64,000 nt of DNA, taken from positions 2,046,001 through 2,110,000 of the forward strand of contig OZ243044.1 of the NCBI GenBank assembly GCA_965212135.1. The letters run 5' to 3'. The position numbers and the translations under genes are program-made. The stretch is from Bin75 sp965212135. Lineage in GTDB: Bacteria > Nitrospirota > Nitrospiria > Nitrospirales > UBA8639. The notes beneath the pieces were generated by a model that was given only the letters and a program-made list of their open reading frames with translations, was not told the origin of the DNA and did no database searches. Of the stretch, positions 25,821-34,928 are shown in pieces. Every line of letters starts with the position of its first letter. The stretch's first letter is position 1.

Positions 25821-27290
25821 ATGTCGCTGGTGAAATGGACCCTGAAGGAGCTGCAGGACCGATTGACGCGCGGAGACGTGAGCGCGACGGATATCGCCCG
25901 CGCCTACTTTTTGCGGATCGGAGTGGTGGAACCCAAAGTCAACGCCTATATTACGCTGAACGAGAAAGAGGCGGTGTTGTCCGAGGCCCGGGCCCTGGAC
26001 GACACGATGCGAAGCTGGAGAAAAACCATGCCGATGATGGCGATGCCGGTTGCCGTCAAAGATAATATCTGCACGGAAGGCATGCCCACGACGTGCGGGT
26101 CTCGCGTCCTCAAAGGCTTCACCCCCCCGTATAACGCCACCGTGGTGGACACGTTGCGCGCGCACCGGTGTTTTCTGATGGGGAAAACCAATCTGGATGA
26201 ATTCGGCATGGGGTCGTCCACCGAACATTCGGCGTTTGGCCCGAGTCGCAATCCTTGGAAACTCGCCTATGTGCCGGGCGGGTCGAGCGGGGGCTCCGCG
26301 GCCGCCGTGGCCGCCGATGAATGCGTCGCGGCCCTGGGGACGGATACCGGCGGATCCATCCGCCAGCCGGCCGCCTGCTGCGGCGTGGTTGGGTTAAAAC
26401 CCACGTATGGGCGGGTGTCGCGTTATGGGCTGGTCGCGTTTGCCTCATCGCTCGATCAAATCGGCCCCATCACCAAAGACGTCACGGATGCCGCGCTGAT
26501 GATGAACGTGATCGCCGGCCATGATCCGAAGGATGCGACGTCGTCCCCCGCGCCGGTTCCGGATTTCACGCGGGTCTTGAAAAAAAAAGACGTCAAGAAA
26601 CTGACGATCGGCGTCCCCGCCGAGTTTTTCGCGGAGGGGCTGGACACGGAAGTCCGGGACGCCGTGTACGAAGCCGTCTCCGTGCTGGAAGCGCTGGGCG
26701 GCACGCTCCGGGAGGTGTCGCTTCCGCATACGGGGGTCGCGGTGGCGACGTATTATCTGGTGGCGACGGCGGAGGCGAGTTCCAATCTGGCCCGCTACGA
26801 CGGCGTGAAATACGGATTCCGGGCGGATGAAAGCCGCGATCTCCTGGAGATGTACCGGGCCACGCGGCACGAGGGATTTGGCCCCGAGGTGCAGCGGCGC
26901 GTCATGCTGGGCGTCTATGCCTTGAGCAGCGGGTATTATGACGCGTATTACGCCAAGGCGCAGGCGGTGCGGACGCGCGTGCGTCAGGATTTTACCCGGG
27001 TCTTTCAGGACGTGGACGTGCTCGTGACGCCGGTGACGCCGACCACGGCGTTTCGACTCGGCGAAAAACTCGACGATCCGCTGCAGATGTATTTGTCGGA
27101 TCTCTATACCGTCTCCGCGAGCCTGGCCGGGATTCCGGCGATTGCGTTGCCGTGCGGGTTCAGTCGGCAGGGGCTGCCCATCGGCATGCAGATTGTGGGG
27201 CGGCCGTTTGAAGAAGACGTCATTCTTCGGGTTGCCCGCGCCTATGAATCCGCAACGACCTGGCGCAAGCGACGACCACTGATTCGATAA
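25821..27290 (+). CDS. gatA: Asp-tRNA(Asn)/Glu-tRNA(Gln) amidotransferase subunit A
   Basis: A 489-residue amidase-signature protein. The Ser-cisSer-Lys triad is K80 (AVKDNICTEG), S155 (PGGSSGGSAAAV) and S179 (DTGGSIRQPA), one residue offset from the well-studied GatA numbering. It releases ammonia from glutamine for the GatB kinase/transferase site. I chose the ATG at 25821; a TTG four codons earlier is also in frame. Confidence 0.97.
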   Translation: MSLVKWTLKELQDRLTRGDVSATDIARAYFLRIGVVEPKVNAYITLNEKEAVLSEARALDDTMRSWRKTMPMMAMPVAVKDNICTEGMPTTCGSRVLKGFTPPYNATVVDTLRAHRCFLMGKTNLDEFGMGSSTEHSAFGPSRNPWKLAYVPGGSSGGSAAAVAADECVAALGTDTGGSIRQPAACCGVVGLKPTYGRVSRYGLVAFASSLDQIGPITKDVTDAALMMNVIAGHDPKDATSSPAPVPDFTRVLKKKDVKKLTIGVPAEFFAEGLDTEVRDAVYEAVSVLEALGGTLREVSLPHTGVAVATYYLVATAEASSNLARYDGVKYGFRADESRDLLEMYRATRHEGFGPEVQRRVMLGVYALSSGYYDAYYAKAQAVRTRVRQDFTRVFQDVDVLVTPVTPTTAFRLGEKLDDPLQMYLSDLYTVSASLAGIPAIALPCGFSRQGLPIGMQIVGRPFEEDVILRVARAYESATTWRKRRPLIR

Positions 27291-27302
27291 GGAAGGTGCC
27301 AC

Positions 27303-27716
27303 ATGATGACAGACGTTGCCGTTGTAGATGTTGCCGCGGCCGTGATTGCCGCGGCCGTGTTCGTGCTCGCGGGTGCGCTGGCCGCGGCCGCGATGCGGAT
27401 CCGGAAGGCCGCCATTCAATCCGAACGCCTGCTGTCGCGGCTCAATGACGAACTGCCGGAGTTGCTGCGGGAACTCAGACGGACGCATTACAACATTCGG
27501 GCCGTGACCGACCAGGCGCGGGACGGCGTGGAGCGGGCGTCGGTGTTGTTGCACGCCCTCGGCGACGTGGGACAGACCGTCAATCGGGTCCATGACGTCC
27601 TGTGCGGGCAAGGCTCGTTCCTGACGCGGGTGCTGGCGGGCATGCGGGCGGTGGCCCTGACCGTGAAAGATCGTGTCAATAAAGAAGAAGGAGGGGAGAG
27701 AGATGGGAAACAATAA
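27303..27716 (+). CDS. DUF948-like membrane-anchored protein
   Basis: A 137-residue protein with one N-terminal membrane helix (VAAAVIAAAVFVLAGALAAA, about residues 10-29) and a long amphipathic helical tail (ERLLSRLNDELPELLRELRR, ITDQARDGVERASVLLHALG-type pattern). The layout matches DUF948 proteins, which are often paired with YtxH-like proteins as here. Both are envelope or stress-linked proteins of unknown action. Its end overlaps the start of the next gene by 14 bases. Confidence 0.75.
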   Translation: MMTDVAVVDVAAAVIAAAVFVLAGALAAAAMRIRKAAIQSERLLSRLNDELPELLRELRRTHYNIRAVTDQARDGVERASVLLHALGDVGQTVNRVHDVLCGQGSFLTRVLAGMRAVALTVKDRVNKEEGGERDGKQ

Positions 27717-28032
27717 TTCCGGGACATCGGGCGGCGGCGTGATGGCCGCCTTTTTGAGCGGCATGGCGCTTGGCGCGGTGGCGGCCCTGTTGATGGCGCC
27801 GCAAACCGGTCGGGAATCGCGGGAAATCGTTGCCCGGCTGGCGCGGCAGGCCGGCGATGACATGCGGAATTTTTCTGAACGCGCCACGGAGACGTGGGAC
27901 GAGGTGTCGTACAAAGGCCGCGAGGTGTTGAACGAGGCCAGAGGCATCGTCAAGGAAGCGGTTGACGCCGGTCGGGAGGCGATGCAGCCGCCTCGTCGGT
28001 CCTCGTCGGAGTCGTCCGGCGCGAAATCGTGA
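27703..28032 (+). CDS. YtxH-like small membrane protein
   Basis: A 109-residue protein. A glycine-rich transmembrane helix (FLSGMALGAVAALLMAPQTG) is followed by the YtxH signature APQTGRESREIVARL and a coiled, charged tail. GGAGGGGAGAG precedes the ATG at 27703. Its stop codon overlaps the gatB start in a GTGA arrangement. Confidence 0.85.
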   Translation: MGNNNSGTSGGGVMAAFLSGMALGAVAALLMAPQTGRESREIVARLARQAGDDMRNFSERATETWDEVSYKGREVLNEARGIVKEAVDAGREAMQPPRRSSSESSGAKS

Positions 28033-29459
28033 CCTTTGAACCCGTCATCGGGGTGGAAGTGCACGCGCAGCTCCGCACGCGGTCAAAAATGTTTTGCGGT
28101 TGCGAGACGGCGTTCGGGCTGCCGGCCAACACGCGAACGTGTCCCGTGTGCCTGGGTTTGCCCGGCGCGCTGCCTGTGGTCAATGCGCGCGCGGTGGACA
28201 TGGCGATTCGGACGGGCCTGGCGCTGCATTGCACCGTGCGCCCGCTTAATCAATTTGCCAGGAAAAATTATTTTTACCCGGATTTGCCAAAGGGGTATCA
28301 GCTTTCGCAGTCCGACCTGCCCATCTGCGAGCGGGGATGGCTGGAACTCACGGTGAACGGAACCGTCAAAACGGTGAGAATCCGGCGCGCGCATTTGGAG
28401 GAAGACGCGGGGAAAACGACGCACGCGGGTGACGGAACCGGCAGTTTCGTGGATCTCAATCGGGCGGGCACGCCGTTGTTGGAAATTGTGACCGAGCCGG
28501 ATCTGCGCTCGGCCGAGGAAGTCGTCGCGTACGTGAAGTCGCTGCGGGACGTGTTGATGTATTTGGACGTCTGCGACGGCAACATGGAGCGGGGCAGTTT
28601 TCGGTGCGAACCCAACCTGTCGTTGAGGCCCGCGGATGCCGACGGGCTTGGAACCAAAGTGGAACTCAAAAACATCAACTCGTTCAAGTTTGTCAAAGAC
28701 GCCATTGCGTATGAGATCACGCGCCAGACCCGCGTCCTCGCGGACGGGGGCACGGTGCGTCAGGAAACGCGCCTGTGGGACAGTGACGGCGGCCACACCG
28801 TTGTCATGCGAAGCAAGGAAGATGCGCATGATTATCGCTATTTCCCCGATCCGGATCTCCCCCCGCTTTCGATTTCCGAAGCATGGGTTGACGCGCTGCG
28901 CTCCACCATTCGGGAGTTGCCGTCGGCGCGGCGGCAGCGGTTTGTGCGGGAGTATGGATTGCCGGACTCCGACGCCGGCGTGCTCACAGGGTCGCGCGCC
29001 ATGGCCGATTACTTTGAGGCCTGCGTTGCGTTGCTTCCGGAACCGAAAATGGTCGGCAATTTTCTGATGGGCGAATTCCTGCGGGCGCTGAATCAATCCG
29101 GCGCCACCGTCGAAGCCTCCCCCCTGCCGCCGGAACGGCTGGTGGAATTCCTGACACTCGTGCATGACGGAACCATCAGTTTGAACGCGGCCAAGGAGCT
29201 CTTCCCCGAATTCTGCGCCACCGACGTCCCGGCGGCCCGGCTCGTGGACGAGAAGGGAGTGCGGCAATTGTCGGATGAAGGAGCGTTGCGGACCTGGGTC
29301 GCCGACGTCATTGAAAAGCATCCCGTTCAAGCCGCGGACTATCGGGGGGGTAAAGACGGCGTGATCGGGTTTTTTGTCGGCCTGGTGATGAAAGAGTCCG
29401 GGGGAAAGGCCAATCCCCGCACAGTGCATGAATTGTGCAAAACGCTTCTCTCGCGCTGA
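28029..29459 (+). CDS. gatB: Asp-tRNA(Asn)/Glu-tRNA(Gln) amidotransferase subunit B
   Basis: A 476-residue GatB. The N-terminal cradle domain begins FEPVIGVEVHAQLRTRSKMF, with cysteines CGCE and CPVC for a zinc site. Family blocks are FYPDLPKGYQLSQ, EEDAGKTTHAG, SFRCEPNLSLRPA, KNINSFKFVKDAI and DYRYFPDPDLPPL, and a C-terminal YqeY-like tail binds tRNA. It starts at GTG 28029. It phosphorylates the mischarged tRNA and transfers the ammonia supplied by GatA. Confidence 0.97.
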   Translation: MTFEPVIGVEVHAQLRTRSKMFCGCETAFGLPANTRTCPVCLGLPGALPVVNARAVDMAIRTGLALHCTVRPLNQFARKNYFYPDLPKGYQLSQSDLPICERGWLELTVNGTVKTVRIRRAHLEEDAGKTTHAGDGTGSFVDLNRAGTPLLEIVTEPDLRSAEEVVAYVKSLRDVLMYLDVCDGNMERGSFRCEPNLSLRPADADGLGTKVELKNINSFKFVKDAIAYEITRQTRVLADGGTVRQETRLWDSDGGHTVVMRSKEDAHDYRYFPDPDLPPLSISEAWVDALRSTIRELPSARRQRFVREYGLPDSDAGVLTGSRAMADYFEACVALLPEPKMVGNFLMGEFLRALNQSGATVEASPLPPERLVEFLTLVHDGTISLNAAKELFPEFCATDVPAARLVDEKGVRQLSDEGALRTWVADVIEKHPVQAADYRGGKDGVIGFFVGLVMKESGGKANPRTVHELCKTLLSR

Positions 29460-29483
29460 CGCCGTGCGGAAAGGGAATCGCGC

Positions 29484-30779
29484 ATGAGCGGCATTCAGGA
29501 CATCAAGGCGAGAGCCATCCTTGATTCTCGCGGCTATCCGACGGTGGAAGTTGACGTCTGCCTGACCGGCGGCGCGTGGGGGCGCGCCTCGGTGCCGTCC
29601 GGCTCTTCGACGGGGACGCGCGAAGCGCGCGAATTGCGGGACAACGATCCGAAGCGGTGGCTGGGCAAAGGCGTCAACAAAGCCATTCGGAACATTACGA
29701 AAATCCTGGCCCCCAAACTGCGGGGGATGAACGCCCTGGATCAGACGGCGGTGGATGCCGCGATGCTGGCGTTGGATGGGACAACGAGCAAGTCCCGTCT
29801 CGGCGCGAACGCCTTGTTGGGGGTGTCGCTTGCCGTGGCCCGTGCCGCGTCGGTGGAAACGCGGCAGCCGCTCTACCGGTACCTCGGCGGCGCCAAGGCC
29901 CGTGAATTGCCGGTCCCCATGATGAACATTCTCAATGGCGGGGTCCACGCGAATAACGGATTGGACGTGCAGGAGTTTATGATTATGCCCGTCGGCGCGT
30001 CACGGTTTCGGGACGGGTTGCGCATGGGGGCGGAAGTGTTTCACCGCTTGCGGGCCGTGTTGCAGGCCAGGGGGTTGAGCACGGCGGTGGGCGACGAGGG
30101 CGGCTTTGCGCCGGCCCTGCGGTCGAATGAAGACGCGCTGGTCGTGATCGGCGAAGCCGTGCGCGCGGCGGGCTACCGGCTGGGCCGGGACGTGGTGTTG
30201 GCGCTCGACGTCGCGGCCAGTGAATTGTACCGGAACAAGCGGTACGTGCTGCGTGCGGAACGGCGTGACACGCGCACGTCCGACGAGATGATCGAGTGGT
30301 ACGAAGAGGTCATCGCGCGCCACCCCGTCGTCTCGATTGAAGACGGGCTGCATGAAGACGACTGGAAGGGATGGAAGCGGCTGACCGAGCGGTTGGGCGA
30401 CCGGGTGCAGTTGGTGGGCGATGACCTGTTTGTCACCAACGTGGCGTATGTGTCGAAGGGGATCCGGGAGCGCGCGGCCAACGCGGTGTTGATCAAAGTC
30501 AATCAAATCGGCACCTTGACCGAAACGCTTGAAACGGTCGCGATGGCGAAGCGCGCCGGGTTCGGCGTCGTGATCTCCCATCGCTCCGGAGAAACCGAAG
30601 ACACGACCATTGCCGACCTGGCCGTGGCGCTGAACGCCGGGCAGATCAAAACGGGCTCGTTGTCGCGGACGGATCGCCTGGCCAAATATAATCAATTGCT
30701 CCGCATTGAGGAAGAATTGGGCCGCGCCGCCGTCTATAAAGGACGGGCGGCGCTTCAACCGCGGTCGGGGGCGGGATGA
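29484..30779 (+). CDS. eno: Enolase
   Basis: A 431-residue enolase converting 2-phosphoglycerate to phosphoenolpyruvate. Catalytic and magnesium-binding blocks are VGDEGGFAP, LALDVAASEL, SIEDGLHEDDWKGW, LVGDDLFVTN, LIKVNQIGTLTET and ISHRSGETED. The mobile loop reads PSGSSTGTREA, with Ser where most enolases have Ala. The 3' end overlaps the next gene by 4 bases. Normal length. Confidence 0.96.
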   Translation: MSGIQDIKARAILDSRGYPTVEVDVCLTGGAWGRASVPSGSSTGTREARELRDNDPKRWLGKGVNKAIRNITKILAPKLRGMNALDQTAVDAAMLALDGTTSKSRLGANALLGVSLAVARAASVETRQPLYRYLGGAKARELPVPMMNILNGGVHANNGLDVQEFMIMPVGASRFRDGLRMGAEVFHRLRAVLQARGLSTAVGDEGGFAPALRSNEDALVVIGEAVRAAGYRLGRDVVLALDVAASELYRNKRYVLRAERRDTRTSDEMIEWYEEVIARHPVVSIEDGLHEDDWKGWKRLTERLGDRVQLVGDDLFVTNVAYVSKGIRERAANAVLIKVNQIGTLTETLETVAMAKRAGFGVVISHRSGETEDTTIADLAVALNAGQIKTGSLSRTDRLAKYNQLLRIEEELGRAAVYKGRAALQPRSGAG

Positions 30780-31105
30780 TCCGTCAAAATGCCAAACGTC
30801 GGGCGGGGCGGTCGAGTCGCCGGGTGATGCCGCGCCCCGCGTTGTACGCGCTGGTGCTTGGTCTGGGGATCGGGTTGGGCATGGTGTGGATGCTGGAGGG
30901 GACCGGGGTATCCCATTACTGGCGGATGACGCGGGCACTCGACAAGACGAAAGCGGACATTGTCGAACTGGAGCAGGCGAATGCCGCGCTTCGGCGGGAC
31001 ATCCGTCTCGCGGACTCCGATCCGCTGACTCTGGAGCAATCGGCAAGGGCGCTTGGGTACGTGAAGGCAGGGGAAACCATTTATCAATTCATGGAGTCGC
31101 CGTAA
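30776..31105 (+). CDS. FtsB/DivIC-like septum protein
   Basis: A 109-residue bitopic protein. A basic cytoplasmic tail is followed by a membrane helix (ALYALVLGLGIGLGMVWML) and a periplasmic coiled coil (TKADIVELEQANAALRRDIR) ending in the conserved LEQSARALGYVKAGETIYQF. This is the FtsB layout, part of the FtsQLB complex of cell division. Its location directly after eno is the same as in many bacteria, which strengthens the call. Confidence 0.88.
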   Translation: MIRQNAKRRAGRSSRRVMPRPALYALVLGLGIGLGMVWMLEGTGVSHYWRMTRALDKTKADIVELEQANAALRRDIRLADSDPLTLEQSARALGYVKAGETIYQFMESP

Positions 31106-31182
31106 CCGGTGACGCCGCAAACGGACGATCGTTCCCGGACGACCGGCGGTGGTCCCGCCGCCCGGTCCTCGTCGGTCACGTC

Positions 31183-32070
31183 ATGAAATTCGGCACCGTG
31201 GCGATTCTGGGATGCCCCAACGTGGGAAAATCCACGCTGGTCAACACCCTGGTCAATCAGAAGATTGCCATTGTGTCCGACAAACCGCAGACGACGCGTT
31301 CCCGGATTTTGGGGGTGGCGCATTGCCCGCAGGGCCAATTGGCCCTCCTGGATACGCCGGGTCTGCACAAACCCTGGCATCGGCTCAATAAACGGATGGT
31401 GCGCGCGGCGTTGGGCGCCATTCACGACGCCGACGTGCTCGCGGTCATGGTGGACGGCACACGCCCCCCCGGCACGGGGGATCGGTTTGTGGCCGACGCC
31501 GTCTTCTCGCGGTCTCCGCGGACCGACGCCGTTCCCGTGTTTCTGCTGGTGAACAAAATTGACGTGCTGAACAAACTGAACATGCTGCCGATGCTGGAAG
31601 CGTATCATGCGTTGGGGGAGTGGACGGAGGAGGTCCCCGTGTCGGCCAAAACCGGGCTGAACGTTGACCGGCTGGTCTCGCTGCTGTTTGACCGCCTGGA
31701 TGAGCGGGAACCGGTCTTTGACGAAGCGTTTGTCACGGATCAGTCGTGGCGCCGTCTGGCGGCGGAGACCATACGGGAAAAAATCATTGACGCGACCAAA
31801 GCGGAACTGCCCTATGCCGTGGCCGTCAAGGTGGACGAATTTCAGGAAGACGGGCCGGTCACCAGAATCGCCGCGTCCATTTTCGTTGACCGGCCCGGTC
31901 AGAAGATGATCGTGATCGGGAAATCCGGGGCGTGCCTGAAAGCGGTCGGCACCGCCGCCCGGCTGGAGTTGGCGCGCGCGCTGGAGCGCAAAGTGTTTTT
32001 GCAACTCCACGTGAAAGTGAAAGCGGCCTGGTCGGATGACGACCGTATCCTGGCCGAACTGGGCTATTAG
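31183..32070 (+). CDS. era: GTPase Era
   Basis: A 295-residue GTPase. G1 is GCPNVGKS (residues 10-17), G3 DTPG in LLDTPGLHKPWHRLNKR, G4 NKID and G5 VSAKTG. A C-terminal KH domain carries the RNA-binding loop in VIGKSGACLKAVG. Era matures 16S rRNA and couples growth to division. The start was set at ATG 31183, where the GTPase fold begins; there is no strong Shine-Dalgarno. Confidence 0.97.
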   Translation: MKFGTVAILGCPNVGKSTLVNTLVNQKIAIVSDKPQTTRSRILGVAHCPQGQLALLDTPGLHKPWHRLNKRMVRAALGAIHDADVLAVMVDGTRPPGTGDRFVADAVFSRSPRTDAVPVFLLVNKIDVLNKLNMLPMLEAYHALGEWTEEVPVSAKTGLNVDRLVSLLFDRLDEREPVFDEAFVTDQSWRRLAAETIREKIIDATKAELPYAVAVKVDEFQEDGPVTRIAASIFVDRPGQKMIVIGKSGACLKAVGTAARLELARALERKVFLQLHVKVKAAWSDDDRILAELGY

Positions 32071-32080
32071 CGCGACCGTG

Positions 32081-33520
32081 ATGGAACCGAAAAAAATCAG
32101 CGTACCGGTGTTCTCCGAAACTCCCGCCGACGCGGCGTCGTCCGGAGCCGAGGCGAATGAGAGCACGTTTGACGACGTTCGACTCTCGGTGCGCCGGTTT
32201 CTGCAGCGCGGGGCCATTGCGAACCTGACGAATGTCATCGCCCGCCTGCATCCCGCGGACGTGGCCAGGGCGATGATGCAGTTGGACACGCCCCAGGCAC
32301 GGCGGACGGTCTTTGAACTGGTCAAAGACGCGGCGGAGCAGGGGCAGGTCGTGAGCGAATTGAGCGACGAAGTGATTCTGGAAGTGCTCGACGACCGAAA
32401 CGCCGCCGAGATCGCCTTGATGCTGCGAACGGCGCCGGCGGACGACGCCGCGGATATTCTGGGCGTGCTGCCCGAGGCGCTGGCGCAGAACGTGTTGCCG
32501 TTCATGCAAACCGACGATTCCCGGGAAGTCGCCCATCTGATGGCCTATCCCAAGGGAACGGCCGGCAGCATCATGACCACGGAATTTGTCGCGCTGCCCG
32601 AGGACACCGTCGTTCGGGACGCGCTCCTGCGCCTGCAGCAGGCGACCAGGGCCGAGACGGTGTTTTACGTGTACGCCACGGATCGCGAAGGCCGGCTCGC
32701 CGGAGTGATCTCGCTGCGCGAATTACTGACGGCGCCGCCGACGGCCCGGCTCAAAAGCCTGCTCTTCAAAGACGTGGTGACGGTGGGCGTGGAGACCGAC
32801 CAGAAAGAAGTGGCCGTGCACGTGGCGCGTTACAATCTCCTGGCGATTCCGGTCATTGACGCCGGTCGGCGGCTGGCGGGGATTATTACCGTGGATGACG
32901 TGGTGGACGTCATTCGGGACGAAGACACCAAAGAAATGCTCAAGATGGCCGGGGCCGCCGAAGAAGACGCCTTCATGTCCGCGCCCAGCCTGCAGGCGGC
33001 GGGCAAACGGTTTCCCTGGCTGTTGACCAATCTGGCGGGCAGCCTGGTGTCGGGACTCATTCTGTGGTGGTTCCGCTTCGCGATTCAGGAAGTCGTGGCC
33101 ATTGTGACCTTTATTCCCGTGATCGCGGCCATGAGCGGGAATTTGGGCTTACAGTCGTCCACGCTGATCATTCGCGGGCTTGCCACGGGCCGCATCGAAC
33201 CCGGCAATATCCGGAAAGTGCTCTTTCGGGAATTACGCATCGGCCTGCTCCTGGGCGTACTCTACGGGAGCCTGCTCTTTCTGGCGGGATGGTGGTGGCA
33301 GCGCAACGGGTTTTTGGGACTGGTCGTCGGCGGCGCCCTGCTGGCCACGTTTATCCTGTCGGCGAGCCTGGCCACGGTGACGCCGTTCCTCCTGAAAAAG
33401 CTCCGTATAGACCCGGCCGTGGCCGCGGGGCCGTTTATCACCACGGCCATGGATATTCTGGGAGTCAGCATCTACCTTGGCCTGGCCACGCTGATGCTGG
33501 AGTCCCTGCGATACGCGTGA
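32081..33520 (+). CDS. mgtE: Magnesium transporter MgtE
   Basis: A 479-residue channel with the full MgtE order: an N-terminal helical domain (about residues 20-140), two CBS domains (about 145-270, e.g. LAIPVIDAGRRLAGIITVDD) and five transmembrane helices (about 305-479). Pore signatures are MSGNLGLQSSTLIIRGLATG and DPAVAAGPFITTAMDILG. The CBS region senses cytoplasmic magnesium and gates the channel. It follows era after 10 bases. Confidence 0.95.
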   Translation: MEPKKISVPVFSETPADAASSGAEANESTFDDVRLSVRRFLQRGAIANLTNVIARLHPADVARAMMQLDTPQARRTVFELVKDAAEQGQVVSELSDEVILEVLDDRNAAEIALMLRTAPADDAADILGVLPEALAQNVLPFMQTDDSREVAHLMAYPKGTAGSIMTTEFVALPEDTVVRDALLRLQQATRAETVFYVYATDREGRLAGVISLRELLTAPPTARLKSLLFKDVVTVGVETDQKEVAVHVARYNLLAIPVIDAGRRLAGIITVDDVVDVIRDEDTKEMLKMAGAAEEDAFMSAPSLQAAGKRFPWLLTNLAGSLVSGLILWWFRFAIQEVVAIVTFIPVIAAMSGNLGLQSSTLIIRGLATGRIEPGNIRKVLFRELRIGLLLGVLYGSLLFLAGWWWQRNGFLGLVVGGALLATFILSASLATVTPFLLKKLRIDPAVAAGPFITTAMDILGVSIYLGLATLMLESLRYA

Positions 33521-33605
33521 CCCCCGTGTTGCCGCAATGGAGAAGGCGAGGGCGCGTCGGCGGTCGTTCCGGCCCGATGCGCGCCCCTCGCCTCCGACAG
33601 GTCAT

Positions 33606-34382
33606 ATGGCGCTTGTGACGACAAAGGCGATCATCCTCAACAGCAGGCGCTGGGGGGAAGCCGACCGCATTCTCACGTTTTTTTCCCTGCGACTGGGCAA
33701 GATTCGGGGCATTGCGCGCGGCGCGCGGCGGATGAAAAGCCGGTTCGGCGGGACGCTCGAACTGTTTTCCTCCGTCAATCTCACGCTCTTTGAAAAACGC
33801 CGCGACGATCTCGCGTCGGTGAGCCACGTGGACAGCCTTGAACCCTTCGCGTCGTTGCGGGAAACCCTGGAACGCATCTCGGCGGCTTCGTGCATGGTGG
33901 CCCTGACCGAGGGGGTCACGGCGGACCGCGACCCGGTTCCGTCAATTTTTCACGCGCTGTTGGCGGGGTTGCGGTCGTTGGCCCTGACGGACGATCCGGG
34001 ATTGCTCACGCTGCTGTTTCAGATTCACGTCTTACGGCAATCGGGGTTTCGTCCGCAGATGGATTCCTGCGCCTCCTGCGGGCGGGACGTGGGGGCACGG
34101 GCGTTCAGGTTTTCCCCCTCCGACGGCGGACTCGTGTGCGCGGTGTGCGACCGGGGCGGGGGGGACCGGTGCATGCCGGTGTCTCCGGGCAGCGTGGCGT
34201 TTCTCCGGCGGGCACACCGGATGCCGTTCGCACACTCGACGCGCCTCAAGGCGGCGGGTTTGGTGCGGAGCGAGTTGGAAGCGATGATTGAGACCTACGC
34301 CAGAACCGTTGTGGGCAAACGGCTGCCGGAGAAAAATTTATTGGCGGCCGACCCGTGCCCGGCGTCCTCCGGGACAACCTAG
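33606..34382 (+). CDS. recO: DNA repair protein RecO
   Basis: A 258-residue RecO. The N-terminal OB fold begins ALVTTKAIILNSRRWGEADR, with the conserved GKIRGIARGARRMKSRFGG. A four-cysteine zinc site follows, CASC at about residue 158 and CAVC at about residue 179, then the helical C-terminus. RecO loads RecA together with RecR. The ATG at 33606 begins the conserved domain. The frame is open upstream but lacks coding character. Confidence 0.94.
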   Translation: MALVTTKAIILNSRRWGEADRILTFFSLRLGKIRGIARGARRMKSRFGGTLELFSSVNLTLFEKRRDDLASVSHVDSLEPFASLRETLERISAASCMVALTEGVTADRDPVPSIFHALLAGLRSLALTDDPGLLTLLFQIHVLRQSGFRPQMDSCASCGRDVGARAFRFSPSDGGLVCAVCDRGGGDRCMPVSPGSVAFLRRAHRMPFAHSTRLKAAGLVRSELEAMIETYARTVVGKRLPEKNLLAADPCPASSGTT

Positions 34383-34413
34383 GACGGACGAGACCAGGAG
34401 AAGCGCGTTACCC

Positions 34414-34779
34414 ATGCCCACGGACCCCATACAGCCGACGGATATGAAATGGCTTGGGAAAGGTGTGTTTGGCATTGAGTGGAGCGACGGCCATCACGGC
34501 GTCTATCCAATTCGCCATCTTCGTCTGAACTGCCCCTGTGCCGCCTGTACGGATGAATGGACCGGCGAGGTCACACTGCGGCCCGACGACGTGCCCTTGC
34601 TCATCATGCTCAAGGACGTTGAGCCGGTGGGGCATTACGCGCTGCGTCTGGTCTGGAGCGACGGGCATGACAGCGGACTCTACGCCTTCCCCAACCTGCG
34701 CCGCCTGTGTCAATGCGACGCCTGCCGTCCGCAGAACGACCCGGAGTCGAAGAAATCCACGACGCGCCGGTTGATGTAA
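34414..34779 (+). CDS. DUF971-family protein
   Basis: A 121-residue protein of the DUF971 type. The core starts GVFGIEWSDGHHGVYPIRHL, followed by cysteine motifs CPCAACTDEW and a second WSDGHDSGLYAF-LRRLCQC block. DUF971 occurs alone or fused to Fe-S cluster or apoptosis-inducing proteins such as gamma-butyrobetaine hydroxylase N-termini, and may bind metal. Function unknown here. Confidence 0.88.
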   Translation: MPTDPIQPTDMKWLGKGVFGIEWSDGHHGVYPIRHLRLNCPCAACTDEWTGEVTLRPDDVPLLIMLKDVEPVGHYALRLVWSDGHDSGLYAFPNLRRLCQCDACRPQNDPESKKSTTRRLM

Positions 34780-34842
34780 TCCGCTTCGCCGTTTGTTGAT
34801 ATGCCTAAGTAACCACGAGTTGCCCCCTCCGTCATGCCCGGC

Positions 34843-34871
34843 TTGCGGGGGTTGATCCGTTGTTGTATGAT
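34843..34871 (+). promoter_or_regulatory. Sigma70-type promoter for the first adhesin gene
   Basis: TTGCGG (34843-34848), a 17-base spacer and TATGAT (34866-34871), 58 bases before the start codon at 34929. Confidence 0.5.
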
Positions 34872-34915
34872 GCCCCCGGCTTAGCGTAGAACCGCCCGAC
34901 AATGAATTCAACACT

Positions 34916-34920
34916 AGGAG
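34916..34920 (+). promoter_or_regulatory. Ribosome binding site that sets the adhesin start
   Basis: AGGAG lies 8 bases before the ATG at 34929. The in-frame ATG at 34902 has no such site, so 34929 is preferred. Confidence 0.7.
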
Positions 34921-34928
34921 TTCACACA

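Noticed and set aside
26445..28064. A 539-codon open frame on the minus strand
   Set aside because: It is antisense to gatA and the DUF948/YtxH genes and shows no domain.
28083..29948. A 621-codon open frame on the minus strand
   Set aside because: It is antisense to gatB and the start of eno, both certain genes. Its translation is rich in Arg, His and Gly without any motif.
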